NCBI GenBank assembly: GCA_024687845.1
Contig: JAILEL010000483.1
Span: 1-43,388, forward strand
DNA from: Eubacterium sp.
GTDB lineage: Bacteria; Bacillota_A; Clostridia; Lachnospirales; Lachnospiraceae
DNA length: 43,388 nt
Direction: 5' to 3'
In this document: piece by piece, positions 17,284 to 25,614 of the stretch
How the letters are laid out: each line of letters starts with the position of its first letter
Position numbering within the stretch: the stretch's first letter is position 1
The notes under the pieces: generated by a model
Database searches by the model: none
What the model saw: only the letters and a program-made list of their open reading frames with translations
What the model was told of the DNA's origin: nothing
Program-made: the position numbers and the translations under genes

Positions 17284-17312
17284 ATAATATGTACTTTACT
17301 CAGACTTACCAA
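17284..17312 (-). promoter_or_regulatory. Probable promoter of the riboflavin operon
   Basis: TTGGTA (17307-17312) and TATTAT (17284-17289) on the minus strand are spaced 17 nt; transcription would start about 10-15 nt before the aptamer. The -35 box lies within the 3' end of the upstream Sel1-repeat gene. Confidence 0.5.
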
Positions 17313-20013
17313 TTGAAAGGAATCCACCCTCAGTAGCTTTAAGCATAGCAGCAAGTCCGATATTTCTTCTACTTCCGTCCTCAGATACATAAATCTCACC
17401 TGACTCAACAAGTGACTTAGCAATCTGAGTAACCTCTTCCTTGAACTGAAGCATCTGACGTCTATCTTTTGAACTAAGCTTGAACAGATACTGGTTCTTA
17501 GAACTGATAAGAAGAATACTGAAGGAATGAATGCCATCTTTCTGTTCTCTCATACCAGAACCGATCATTCTTGAGTTAGCTATGATGACATCTGAATTAT
17601 CGTCTGGAAGATATTCAGAAAGAATAAGTTTATAAATCTTAAGATAATCTTCTTCAGTCTCAACCTTTATAGGAAGCTCTGCTACTGCAAACTCAACAAC
17701 TGAGTCCGCAATCTTGATTGTTCCACCATCATCATCAATCTGAGCAACGCTGGCACGAGGAACAACAAGTCTGAAGAACTTATTTTCAATAACCTTCTGA
17801 TCCTTGTTAGGTTCAACAATTATAAGATCAGGGAATGCTTTTTCAAGCTTATTCATACAGATGATTGCACTATCATCTCCACCTTCTGCTGTCTTCATAA
17901 GAACCTGATAAAGCTCTGTAATCTTAGGTGTACGATATTTAACAAGTTCAGTAAGCTTATCTACAGCAGGCTCATATGCAAGAGCTGCATTCTGAAGATA
18001 AAGAGTAACCAGTTCTTCCTGTGATATTCCCTTTTCAGCCTTGTATTCAATAACCTTATACAGATTTTCCTTATCAAAGTCTTCAAAGTTATTATCGAAG
18101 GCCTTTTCAAAATATTTAAGAGATTTCTTTTCTCCGTTAAAGTTAGGCTGTGTTTCCTGACGCTCATAGATCTTACCAAGCTCATAAGCAGCCTGATTAC
18201 TTCCAAGACCAAGAGCCTCCAGGAAGGACTTCTCTATCTCATAATCATTTGCTATATAGAATACCTGGCTCTGCTTCATAAGAGCAACCTTAAGAGCTGT
18301 AGCACTTGAACCTGCCTTAACAGCACGCTCCCACTTATCTACTGCACTCTGGAGATTCTCTCCGTGAAGATCCTTGATATCATTGATGTAAGCCTCAGCT
18401 TCAGTAATACCATTTTCAAGAGCACGTTTAAAATACTTAAGCGCTTTATCACCATCACGTCCTGTAGCTAACAGCCCATAATAGAAGAATCTTCCAAGAT
18501 AGAAAGGAACTCTCTTATGTCCAAGTCTCTCAGCATCCTCATACCACTTAAGAGCCTTCGCATAATCCTTGCGCTCCTGATCGAAAATATTACCAATAAG
18601 GAATGCAAGATCCGGATCTTTTGTAGCTTCAAAAAGCTGTTTAGCATAACTAATAGTCTTCTCAATATCACGATAAGGTGAATCCTTATCATAATAAAGA
18701 TCGATAAGAAGGTAACTTGCCTTGATAGATCCAAGCTTAAGAGCCTGCTTGGCATTAGTCATGGCACCTTCATAGTCCTCAAGATAATAGCAGTAAACAG
18801 CCTCGCTGTAATACTGATTATCCTTACGGTTAAGACTCTGATCACTTACTCGTGTAGGGTTAACAAATGCAAAGGAGTTAGCTGTTTCGAAGATAATCTC
18901 TTCATACTGCTCAATAATCTCCATTGTTGCACATACAAATCTCATACATGCAAGTCTTCTACCCTGATAAAATGCAAAGGTAACGATACCTTTATTCATC
19001 TCTTTATGATAGAAAGTGGTACATATACCGTCTGCATACTCTGTAATATATGACTTAAGCTGAAGTTCTTCATCAAAAGCGTCATTACAATATCTCAGAT
19101 AATTCTCAAGAGTCTTTTTAGATTCACGTGGAATACTGTCATAACTTACATACATTTCAAAATCCTTATATGTAAGATTAGGTGCATAGTACTCCTCATC
19201 AGTCTCTTCGTTAATGGTTTTTACCCAGTCCTTTGGAAGCTTATGGATATAACCATCTACCTGATTATGAATATAAGTATATTGATACTGAAGTGATGCA
19301 GGATCAATAACCTTATATCTTGGTTCTTTACCCTTTTCTTTACGTTTTTCAGATATCTCAGTATAAAGCTTGTCTTTTTCCTCGAACTCAAGTGAATCTG
19401 TATGCTGGCTCGCATATTCTACACGGTCATATGCCTTCATGGCATTTTCATCACCCATGTCAGCCAGCTGCTTGTACCATGCCATAGCACGATCATAATC
19501 AACCGGAACAACATATTCACTCTTGTTACCATACTCATCTATCTTTGACAGACCATTCTCAAATATAGAACCAAGGTTCATATACGCAGGCTTAACTCCT
19601 GCATTTGCAGCCTTTTCAAAGAATGATATAGCCTTAGAAAAATTCTGAGCTTCAAGATACATTTTTGCAGTTTTATAAATAATATCAGCATCATTAGAAA
19701 GATTTGAGTATTTTTCAAGATATGTGGCACATTTGCCAAGATCCTTCTCAGTTCTGGCATTGCTATATCGACCATTCTCATAGAATTCACTCAGAACCCT
19801 CAGTGCATCCAAACCAAACTGTTTGTAACTCTGATCATTAAATCCAATATCTGCTATTCCTTCAAGAATTTCAACAGCTTCTTCTCCGTTTGCATTTTCA
19901 AAAAGGTTCATAGCCTTATCATACTGTAATTCAACAGAGCTCTTGTTTGATTTGTTCCCACCGAATCTAGTAATTGCTGAAAACTTATCTTTCAGGTTGC
20001 TGAAAAAACCCAT
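17296..20013 (-). CDS. Large Sel1/TPR-repeat protein with two inserted beta-type domains, function unknown
   Basis: The product has about 905 residues, no signal peptide and no membrane segment. Sel1-like helical repeats are visible near residues 30-220 (for example AISFFEKAANAGVKPAYMNLGSIFENG, shown here only as its key features: G, A, G spacing) and near 410-750 (ALKWYEDAERLGH, ALKYFKRALENG). Between them, near 265-410, and at the C-terminus, near 770-895, lie two non-repeat alpha/beta regions that resemble each other in layout and recall PsbP/DcrB-like domains; this is inference. ATG at 20013 (MGFFSNL) is chosen over the TTG at 20031 because GGAGG lies 9 nt upstream. Own promoter. Sel1 proteins act as scaffolds; the partner is unknown. 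Confidence 0.8.
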   Translation of the reverse strand: MGFFSNLKDKFSAITRFGGNKSNKSSVELQYDKAMNLFENANGEEAVEILEGIADIGFNDQSYKQFGLDALRVLSEFYENGRYSNARTEKDLGKCATYLEKYSNLSNDADIIYKTAKMYLEAQNFSKAISFFEKAANAGVKPAYMNLGSIFENGLSKIDEYGNKSEYVVPVDYDRAMAWYKQLADMGDENAMKAYDRVEYASQHTDSLEFEEKDKLYTEISEKRKEKGKEPRYKVIDPASLQYQYTYIHNQVDGYIHKLPKDWVKTINEETDEEYYAPNLTYKDFEMYVSYDSIPRESKKTLENYLRYCNDAFDEELQLKSYITEYADGICTTFYHKEMNKGIVTFAFYQGRRLACMRFVCATMEIIEQYEEIIFETANSFAFVNPTRVSDQSLNRKDNQYYSEAVYCYYLEDYEGAMTNAKQALKLGSIKASYLLIDLYYDKDSPYRDIEKTISYAKQLFEATKDPDLAFLIGNIFDQERKDYAKALKWYEDAERLGHKRVPFYLGRFFYYGLLATGRDGDKALKYFKRALENGITEAEAYINDIKDLHGENLQSAVDKWERAVKAGSSATALKVALMKQSQVFYIANDYEIEKSFLEALGLGSNQAAYELGKIYERQETQPNFNGEKKSLKYFEKAFDNNFEDFDKENLYKVIEYKAEKGISQEELVTLYLQNAALAYEPAVDKLTELVKYRTPKITELYQVLMKTAEGGDDSAIICMNKLEKAFPDLIIVEPNKDQKVIENKFFRLVVPRASVAQIDDDGGTIKIADSVVEFAVAELPIKVETEEDYLKIYKLILSEYLPDDNSDVIIANSRMIGSGMREQKDGIHSFSILLISSKNQYLFKLSSKDRRQMLQFKEEVTQIAKSLVESGEIYVSEDGSRRNIGLAAMLKATEGGFLSIGKSE

Positions 20014-20085
20014 CTGCCAATTCCTCCACAAATCTCTTCATTTTATGTTAATGTAGCAATTAAATTATTATAATCAATCTATGCT

Positions 20086-20114
20086 ATTATAACATAACAG
20101 AAAAAAGGTATCAA
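20086..20114 (-). promoter_or_regulatory. Promoter of the Sel1-repeat gene
   Basis: TTGATA (20109-20114), a 17-nt spacer and a perfect TATAAT (20086-20091) on the minus strand, in the gap between the HPr-like gene and the Sel1-repeat gene. Confidence 0.75.
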
Positions 20115-20150
20115 CAAACTAATGTATATAATTTATCGTTAAAATTTCTA

Positions 20151-20408
20151 TTAAACAGCAGGACTCATATAATTTATTATTGCTTCTGTAGCAGCCTCTT
20201 CATCAGATCCATTAGCTTCAATCTCAATTTCTTCATTATTGCAAAGTCCAAGGCTCATCATACCCATGATACTTTTTGCATTGATTTTCTTAGAACCTGA
20301 GATTAGGAAAATCTCACTGGTAAATTGGCTTGCAGTCTGTACAATCTCAGCTACAGGTCTTGCTTCATCAAACTCAGGAATGTTTACTGTAAATCTCTTG
20401 TTCATCAT
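20151..20408 (-). CDS. crh: Crh-like HPr paralogue lacking the catalytic histidine
   Basis: The 85-residue protein aligns without gaps to HPr through residue 46. HPr His15, which carries phosphate from enzyme I to EIIA, is Glu here (F13-D-E15-A-R-P18), while the HprK target Ser46 is kept in NAKSIMGMMSLGL. Resemblance to B. subtilis Crh is visible around FTSEIFL and KKINAKSIMG. It should therefore be a Ser46-P-dependent regulator of the CcpA/catabolite type, not a phosphocarrier. Its ATG overlaps the whiA stop (ATGA), matching the whiA-crh order of B. subtilis. The symbol is by analogy. Confidence 0.88.
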   Translation of the reverse strand: MMNKRFTVNIPEFDEARPVAEIVQTASQFTSEIFLISGSKKINAKSIMGMMSLGLCNNEEIEIEANGSDEEAATEAIINYMSPAV

Positions 20409-21340
20409 ACGTTCTCCTCTGCATCATTTTTACTTTTATTTAATCCTTCTGCCAATTCACTGAGTTTACGAAATCTATGGTTAACAGCCGATTTACTAAG
20501 CGGCGGTTCCAGCATCTCTCCCAGTTCCTTAATAGAAAGATATGGGTGCTCTAATCTTAATCTTGAAACAGTCCGAAGATTATCTGGAAGATTATCAATT
20601 CCGATTTTTTCATTGATAAGCCTTATATCTTCGATCTGTCTGTTTGCAGCATTTGCAACCTTAGCCAGGTTAGCACTGTCACAGTTAACTTCTCTATTAA
20701 CAGCATTTCTGATATCCTTTAGAATTCTTACATTTTCAAAATCCATAAGCGAATTAACCGCTCCTAGAATTCCAAGGATACTGGAAATAGAATTCCCGTC
20801 TTTAACATATACTACATATCTCTGTCTTCTTAAAACAACCCCGGAAGTCAGATTAAAACTTGAAAGAATATCTTTCAGCTTTCCAGCTTCATTTTTTGAT
20901 ACAGCAGCAATCTCCAACTGATATGATTTTTCAGGACTGCCCACTGAACCACCAGCAAGAAATGCCCCACGTAGATAAGCCTTTTTACAACAGCTTCTTT
21001 CTGTGATTATGCCATCTACATTAATTTTAGTCCCACCATTGGAAAGCTTAAGTTTAATATATATTTCACTAATAATGCTTTTATCTGATATTATAAGTTT
21101 GCGATGATGCGTTTGTTCATTAGACCTGATAATGTCATTGTCCTTTATTCCCGTTAAGGATGTAAGAAGTTTTATTATTTTTTTCTCAATCGCATCATTT
21201 TCCGCACGAATTATAAGATTATGTAATTCGTCATTTCTGCCACTGACCGAAATGATTCCCGCCAGTTCTGCCAGTTTACAATGAACACTTTTGGGATAAT
21301 GTCCAATAATTTCAGCCTTAACATCCGATGAATATGACAT
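20405..21340 (-). CDS. whiA: WhiA, DNA-binding protein linked to division
   Basis: WhiA combines a degenerate LAGLIDADG homing-endonuclease-like N-terminal domain with a C-terminal helix-turn-helix. LRGAFLAGGSVGSPEKSY at residues 123-140 is the characteristic segment; the C-terminal HTH contains LSIKELGEMLEPPLSKSAVNHRFRKL features (LGE, SKSAV, HR). In Gram-positives it influences cell division and chromosome segregation. The length, 311 residues, is typical. It is translationally coupled on both sides: TAATG with rapZ upstream and ATGA with the Crh-like gene downstream. Confidence 0.95.
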   Translation of the reverse strand: MSYSSDVKAEIIGHYPKSVHCKLAELAGIISVSGRNDELHNLIIRAENDAIEKKIIKLLTSLTGIKDNDIIRSNEQTHHRKLIISDKSIISEIYIKLKLSNGGTKINVDGIITERSCCKKAYLRGAFLAGGSVGSPEKSYQLEIAAVSKNEAGKLKDILSSFNLTSGVVLRRQRYVVYVKDGNSISSILGILGAVNSLMDFENVRILKDIRNAVNREVNCDSANLAKVANAANRQIEDIRLINEKIGIDNLPDNLRTVSRLRLEHPYLSIKELGEMLEPPLSKSAVNHRFRKLSELAEGLNKSKNDAEENV

Positions 21341-22269
21341 TATTTCTCACCTTTAACATATACGTCGTTAATAATATCTCTATGAAACACTCTGACCGAA
21401 TATGGCAGTAACGACATTCTGTCATATAACTCATTAGCAACGGTTACAGATCTATGTCTTCCACCGGTACATCCAATTGCAATTACAAGCTGATGTCTGT
21501 CTTCATTAATTGTAAACTGTTTCGTCACATAACTCATCATTCTTGTAAGGGCTTCAACGAATTCCTCACTTTCTTCAGAATTCATAACATAATCCTTAAC
21601 TTCCTGGTCATTTCCAGTAAGCCGTCTCAAATCTTCTTCGTAATAAGGATTTGGAAGGAATCGAACATCAATTACGTAATCTGCATCCTGTGGAACTCCG
21701 AATTTATAACCAAATGACATAATGGTCACGATCATATTTTCATATTCATTATCTGTATTAAAGATTTTAGATATCTCAGCCTTAAGTTCTCTAGTCAATA
21801 AGGTCGAAGTATCAATAGTATAATCTGCTTTCTTCATCAGGAATTCAACTCTATGTCTCTCCTGATTGATTCCATCTTCTAATGTACCACCTCTTGCGAG
21901 AGGATGTTCTCTTCTTGTTTCTTTAAATCTTCTGACAAGAGTTTTATTTGATGCATCTAAGAACAGAATCTCAAAATCAATATCTTTATCATTGGTCTCA
22001 TCAGAAAGAAGCTTATCCTCACTCTTTATCTTGGACTTCTTGAGTTCATCAAGTATTCCGCTCAGCCCAACAAGAGCTTCACCACTTCTGATATCTATTC
22101 CAACAGCTATATTTTCATTATTAAAATCGCTCTCCCTGATCAGTTCAACGAACTTTAATACAAGAGCAACCGGAAGATTATCCACGCAGAAAAACCCCAG
22201 ATCTTCCAAAGATTTAAGTACAGTAGATTTGCCTGCACCACTCATGCCTGTAACAAAAACGAATCTCAA
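21340..22269 (-). CDS. rapZ: RapZ/YvcJ family nucleotide-binding protein
   Basis: The protein has the Walker A loop GMSGAGKST at residues 8-16, DNLP just after, and the C-terminal IGCTGGRHRSVTVANEL segment typical of RapZ. E. coli RapZ is an RNase adaptor that senses glucosamine-6-phosphate; the B. subtilis orthologue YvcJ is a GTPase with an incompletely understood role. In the usual firmicute order rapZ is followed by yvcK (glmR) and then whiA; here whiA follows directly with a TAATG overlap. It starts 15 nt after murB. 309 residues, slightly long because of an insert near residues 80-100. Confidence 0.94.
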   Translation of the reverse strand: MRFVFVTGMSGAGKSTVLKSLEDLGFFCVDNLPVALVLKFVELIRESDFNNENIAVGIDIRSGEALVGLSGILDELKKSKIKSEDKLLSDETNDKDIDFEILFLDASNKTLVRRFKETRREHPLARGGTLEDGINQERHRVEFLMKKADYTIDTSTLLTRELKAEISKIFNTDNEYENMIVTIMSFGYKFGVPQDADYVIDVRFLPNPYYEEDLRRLTGNDQEVKDYVMNSEESEEFVEALTRMMSYVTKQFTINEDRHQLVIAIGCTGGRHRSVTVANELYDRMSLLPYSVRVFHRDIINDVYVKGEK

Positions 22270-22284
22270 TTCAGCCCTCTCCCT

Positions 22285-23157
22285 TTATCTAAAATCTCCA
22301 ATCAGTTTTACTTCAGTTTCAAGACTTACCCCATACTTTTCTTTTACAACTGACTGTACATATTTTATTAGCTCATACACATCAGATGCAGTACCATTTT
22401 CATAATTTATAATAAATCCACAATGCTTAGCGCTAACCATTGCGCCACCAATTCGTTTTCCAGCAAGTCCCGAATCCATAATCAGTTTACCGGCAAAATA
22501 TCCTTCCGGTCTTTTAAATGTTGATCCAGCACTTGGATATTCCAGAGGCTGTTTCTCTCTTCTTCTGGAATTAAGATCATCCATCATATCCTCTATATCT
22601 TTTTTATTACCATTTTTTAATTCAATAGTAACCTCGAGAATGATCATTTCTTCAGCCATGGCTCTGCTATATCTATATGCAAACTGCATTTCAGAACCAT
22701 CTATATCAAGAATCTCACCATTCTTATATACCCGGACAGAAGTAACCACATCCTTCATCTCTCCGCCATATGCACCCGCATTCATATACACGGCGCCACC
22801 AACAGTTCCAGGAATTCCAGATGCAAATTCAAAACCAGTGAGTTCGTTTTCAAGAGCTGTTTTTGCAATTTTCGAAAGCATAGCTCCTGATTTAGCTTTT
22901 ATTTTCCAACCATCTACTTCTATAGTATCAAAACCAGTTCCAAATTCGATAACCGGCTGATCAAACCCTTTATCAGAAACAAGTAAATTGCTTCCATTAC
23001 CGATAATTAATGGTTTTTCATTGTTCTTATTACATATATCAAGTATTTCTTTTAAACCATCTATAGTATACACCTTATAATATTTTTCAACCAGACCACC
23101 CACTCTGAAGGTAGTATGTTTTGACATGGATTCATTTTCTAACAATTCATAATTCAT
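22285..23157 (-). CDS. murB: UDP-N-acetylenolpyruvoylglucosamine reductase
   Basis: MurB is the FAD/NADPH enzyme that reduces the enolpyruvyl group to form UDP-MurNAc in wall synthesis. The FAD-binding GNGSNLLVSD is at residues 53-62, GIPGTVGGAVYMNAGAYG follows, and the catalytic Ser is in AGSTFKRP near residue 216. The short C-terminal part with LAGKRIGGAMVS is that of the type II enzymes common in Firmicutes. First gene of the murB-rapZ-whiA-crh unit, downstream of the glcK terminator. Confidence 0.96.
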   Translation of the reverse strand: MNYELLENESMSKHTTFRVGGLVEKYYKVYTIDGLKEILDICNKNNEKPLIIGNGSNLLVSDKGFDQPVIEFGTGFDTIEVDGWKIKAKSGAMLSKIAKTALENELTGFEFASGIPGTVGGAVYMNAGAYGGEMKDVVTSVRVYKNGEILDIDGSEMQFAYRYSRAMAEEMIILEVTIELKNGNKKDIEDMMDDLNSRRREKQPLEYPSAGSTFKRPEGYFAGKLIMDSGLAGKRIGGAMVSAKHCGFIINYENGTASDVYELIKYVQSVVKEKYGVSLETEVKLIGDFR

Positions 23158-23234
23158 ATTATCAGGTCTCCAGATAATCAGGTTCCAATGCTAAACCCAT
23201 TGATGTTATTCAAGTAATTTATCCAAATAAAAAT

Positions 23235-23285
23235 AAAAAACAAAGCTCTATAAAGTACTATAGTACATTATAGAGTTTTGTTTTT
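23235..23285. terminator. Bidirectional-looking terminator between glcK and murB
   Basis: A long imperfect inverted repeat pairs AAAACAAAGCTCTATAA with TTATAGAGTTTTGTTTT, with an AT-rich loop that is itself palindromic (AGTACTATAGTACA type). Poly-A/poly-T flanks make it a terminator on either strand. On the minus strand it ends the hprK-glcK transcript. Confidence 0.8.
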
Positions 23286-23361
23286 CAATTCATAAAAATG
23301 TAAAAAAATATCGAAATAAAACCTTTTTACTGTCACTTTTCACATATTGAAGTTTTATATC

Positions 23362-24309
23362 TTATATTTCTGTAAGACAGATGGATGCTGCCCCACCATA
23401 CATTCCTGCATCATTTCCAAGAATCGCAAGCTCAAACTTGGCATTTCTGCATGCATGAAATGCATACTGCTGATAATATTTCTTTACTGCATTAAGAAGT
23501 ATATCTCCTGCTCTGGAAACTCCACCACCAATAACAAATACTTCAGGATCAACTACACAGGCAGTATTAGCCAGTGCATATCCAAGTCTTTTTCCGTGCT
23601 CCTCAACAAGATCCAGCGCTACATCATCTCCTGATTTTGCGCAGTCAAAGATTTCCTTTGCAGATATATATTTAACTTCTCTAAGCTTAGAAGGTTTATC
23701 ACTATCATTAAGAGCCCTGTTAGCAAGCCTTACGATACCTGTTGCTGAAGCATACTGTTCAAGACAACCTCTTTTTCCACAGTTACATACATCCTGTTCA
23801 TCAAGATCAATAGTCATATGTCCCAGCTCACCGCCAGCTCCATTAACACCTGCAAGCATTTTACCATCAACAATAATGCCGCCGCCAACACCTGTTCCCA
23901 GAGTAACCATAATAACACTTCTATAGCCTTTACCACCGCCCTGCCAGTACTCACCAAGAGCAGCCATATTTGCATCATTCCCTACCTTTACAGGAAGTCC
24001 GATAATATTAGATAATTCCTCTGCTGCATTAAATACTCCCCATCCAAGGTTAACACATTTTAATACAGTTCCATCTTCCTTTACAGGTCCTGGAACTCCC
24101 ATTCCAACTCCCTTTATATCATCCTTTGTAATGCCCTTTTCGGTCATTTTAGATTCAAGTGAAGCAGCAATATCGGAAAGAATATATGCACCACCTTCAT
24201 CAGTTCTTGTAGTAATCTCCCATTTTTCAAGAAGCTCACCTTCTACAGAAAAAAGTCCGATTTTTACTGTTGTTCCTCCGATATCTACTCCAAATACATA
24301 CTTTGACAT
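23362..24309 (-). CDS. glcK: ROK family glucokinase
   Basis: The protein phosphorylates free glucose with ATP. The ATP/phosphate motif DIGGTTVKIG starts at residue 9, and the ROK zinc-binding motif CNCGKRGCLEQYASA lies near residues 172-186, preceded by GELGHM; GTGVGGGI is the phosphate-2 loop. 315 residues, usual length. No DNA-binding extension is present, so it is an enzyme and not a ROK repressor. AGGAGG lies upstream of the ATG. It is 68 nt downstream of hprK on the same strand; a kinase for free glucose fits an organism relying on non-PTS sugar uptake, though this cannot be shown from the window. Confidence 0.94.
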   Translation of the reverse strand: MSKYVFGVDIGGTTVKIGLFSVEGELLEKWEITTRTDEGGAYILSDIAASLESKMTEKGITKDDIKGVGMGVPGPVKEDGTVLKCVNLGWGVFNAAEELSNIIGLPVKVGNDANMAALGEYWQGGGKGYRSVIMVTLGTGVGGGIIVDGKMLAGVNGAGGELGHMTIDLDEQDVCNCGKRGCLEQYASATGIVRLANRALNDSDKPSKLREVKYISAKEIFDCAKSGDDVALDLVEEHGKRLGYALANTACVVDPEVFVIGGGVSRAGDILLNAVKKYYQQYAFHACRNAKFELAILGNDAGMYGGAASICLTEI

Positions 24310-24377
24310 TTAAAACTCCTCCTGTTTAATATTTTAGCAAAATCCTCGAGTTATATATAATAAAACATAATTATATC

Positions 24378-25310
24378 CTATTTTGAAAGTCCCTGTGTAA
24401 CCCTCTTGTATATCTCTTGTGCAGCATTATAGCCCATCTTCTTCTGTCTGTGGTTAACCGCAGCAGATTCAACTATAATAGCCAGGTTACGTCCCGGTCT
24501 TATCGGAATGGAATGAGATGTAACCTTGGTTCCAAGAAATTCCACATAATTATCTATAAGACCAAGTCTGTCATAATTTGCTTCTTTATCCCATTCTTCA
24601 AGTTTAATAACAAGATCCACCTGTTGTGATAGCTTAACACATTCTACACCGAACATAGTTTTGACATCGATAATACCAATGCCTCGAAGCTCAATAAAAT
24701 GACGCGTTATCTCTGGAGATTGTCCAACAAGCTGTTCATCACTTATTTTCTTAATCTCAACAACATCATCAGCAACAAGACGATGTCCTCTCTTGATAAG
24801 TTCGAGGGCAGCCTCACTCTTACCAATACCACTATCTCCCATTATCAGCACGCCTTCACCGAAAACATCAACCAGAACAGCATGGATAGAAATTCTCGGA
24901 GCAAGTTCTTCATGAAGATACCTAACAGATTCATGAACAAAGGCCGAAGTTGTTGCAGTACTTGTAAGAACAGGAATACCATGACGAAGTCCTGCTTCTA
25001 CAATAAAATCATAAGGCTCAATACCTCTGCAGAATACAAGACATGGGATAGGAAAGCTGAAAAGCTTATTAAATATTTCAATATTCTCATCCCTTGTATG
25101 CATATCAGCAATATAAGCATGCTCAACATTTCCACATATCTGTACACGTGTAGTATCAAAATGCTCAAAAAATCCAGCCAGCTGAAGAGCTGGTCTGTTA
25201 ATATCCGGATCACTTATAAGTATCTTATCAGTATCAATATCCGGAGTATGATTCTTAAGATTCATTTTATTTATAAACTCTGTAAGAGTTATGCTATATT
25301 CTTCCTTCAT
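24378..25310 (-). CDS. hprK: HPr kinase/phosphorylase
   Basis: HprK phosphorylates and dephosphorylates Ser46 of HPr and Crh in response to fructose-1,6-bisphosphate and phosphate, and so sets catabolite control. Walker A GDSGIGKS is at residues 158-165, the HxxH-like/phosphorylase region RGHRLVADDVVEI at 174-186, and the family signature ELRGIGIIDVKTMFG near 207-221. 310 residues, complete. The Crh-like substrate candidate lies 4 kb away in the window. Its upstream region contains the duplicated 22-bp element with an extended -10-like core. Confidence 0.97.
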   Translation of the reverse strand: MKEEYSITLTEFINKMNLKNHTPDIDTDKILISDPDINRPALQLAGFFEHFDTTRVQICGNVEHAYIADMHTRDENIEIFNKLFSFPIPCLVFCRGIEPYDFIVEAGLRHGIPVLTSTATTSAFVHESVRYLHEELAPRISIHAVLVDVFGEGVLIMGDSGIGKSEAALELIKRGHRLVADDVVEIKKISDEQLVGQSPEITRHFIELRGIGIIDVKTMFGVECVKLSQQVDLVIKLEEWDKEANYDRLGLIDNYVEFLGTKVTSHSIPIRPGRNLAIIVESAAVNHRQKKMGYNAAQEIYKRVTQGLSK

Positions 25311-25339
25311 TGATTCACCCCAATCTTCTAAACTCTAAT

Positions 25340-25487
25340 GTTACCTATTGTACCATATCTGCAGTGCAGATATGCAAGCCTTGCTATGCAAGTCTTGGCT
25401 ATGCTTCTCTTCGTTTGCATAGCGTATCCTCGCTTCGCTCGGAGCAACGATTTATTTCATAAATCGTTACCTATTGTACCATATCTG
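25340..25487. repeat. Perfect 22-bp direct repeats flanking a 104-nt structured insert upstream of hprK
   Basis: The intergenic region 25311-25614 holds two identical 22-bp copies (25340-25361 and 25466-25487) starting GTTACCTATTG and ending ATATCTG. The 104 nt between them contain a stem ATATCTGCA/TGCAGATAT (25355-25373, partly in the first copy), an inverted GCTATGCA/TGCATAGC pair, and a hairpin CGATTTAT-TTC-ATAAATCG next to the second copy. No open frame. It looks like a small insertion with target duplication or a modular intergenic repeat; this is inference. Confidence 0.75.
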
Positions 25488-25502
25488 AACCATTTACTTC
25501 AA
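25473..25502 (-). promoter_or_regulatory. Probable hprK promoter with extended -10 in the distal repeat copy
   Basis: On the minus strand TTGAAG (25497-25502), an 18-nt spacer ending TGG, and TACAAT (25473-25478) form an extended -10 promoter. The same TGGTACAAT core recurs in the proximal repeat copy at 25347-25352, close to hprK, but without a good -35 box. Confidence 0.45.
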
Positions 25503-25532
25503 CCTGAAAACCAAACTATGCCTCTTATCTTT

Positions 25533-25561
25533 TTGACTAAATCATTTTCTTATAGTATCAT
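25533..25561 (+). promoter_or_regulatory. Probable promoter of uvrC
   Basis: TTGACT (25533-25538), 17 nt, TATCAT (25556-25561) on the plus strand, about 53 nt before the uvrC ATG. Confidence 0.55.
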
Positions 25562-25614
25562 ACATACAGCTAATAATTTCAAATATTTAATAATTTAAAT
25601 ACAGAGAGCTTTCT

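Noticed and set aside
18468..18755. Open frames in other registers inside the Sel1-repeat gene
   Set aside because: They are frame shadows of a long, well-supported coding region with a good start and promoter.
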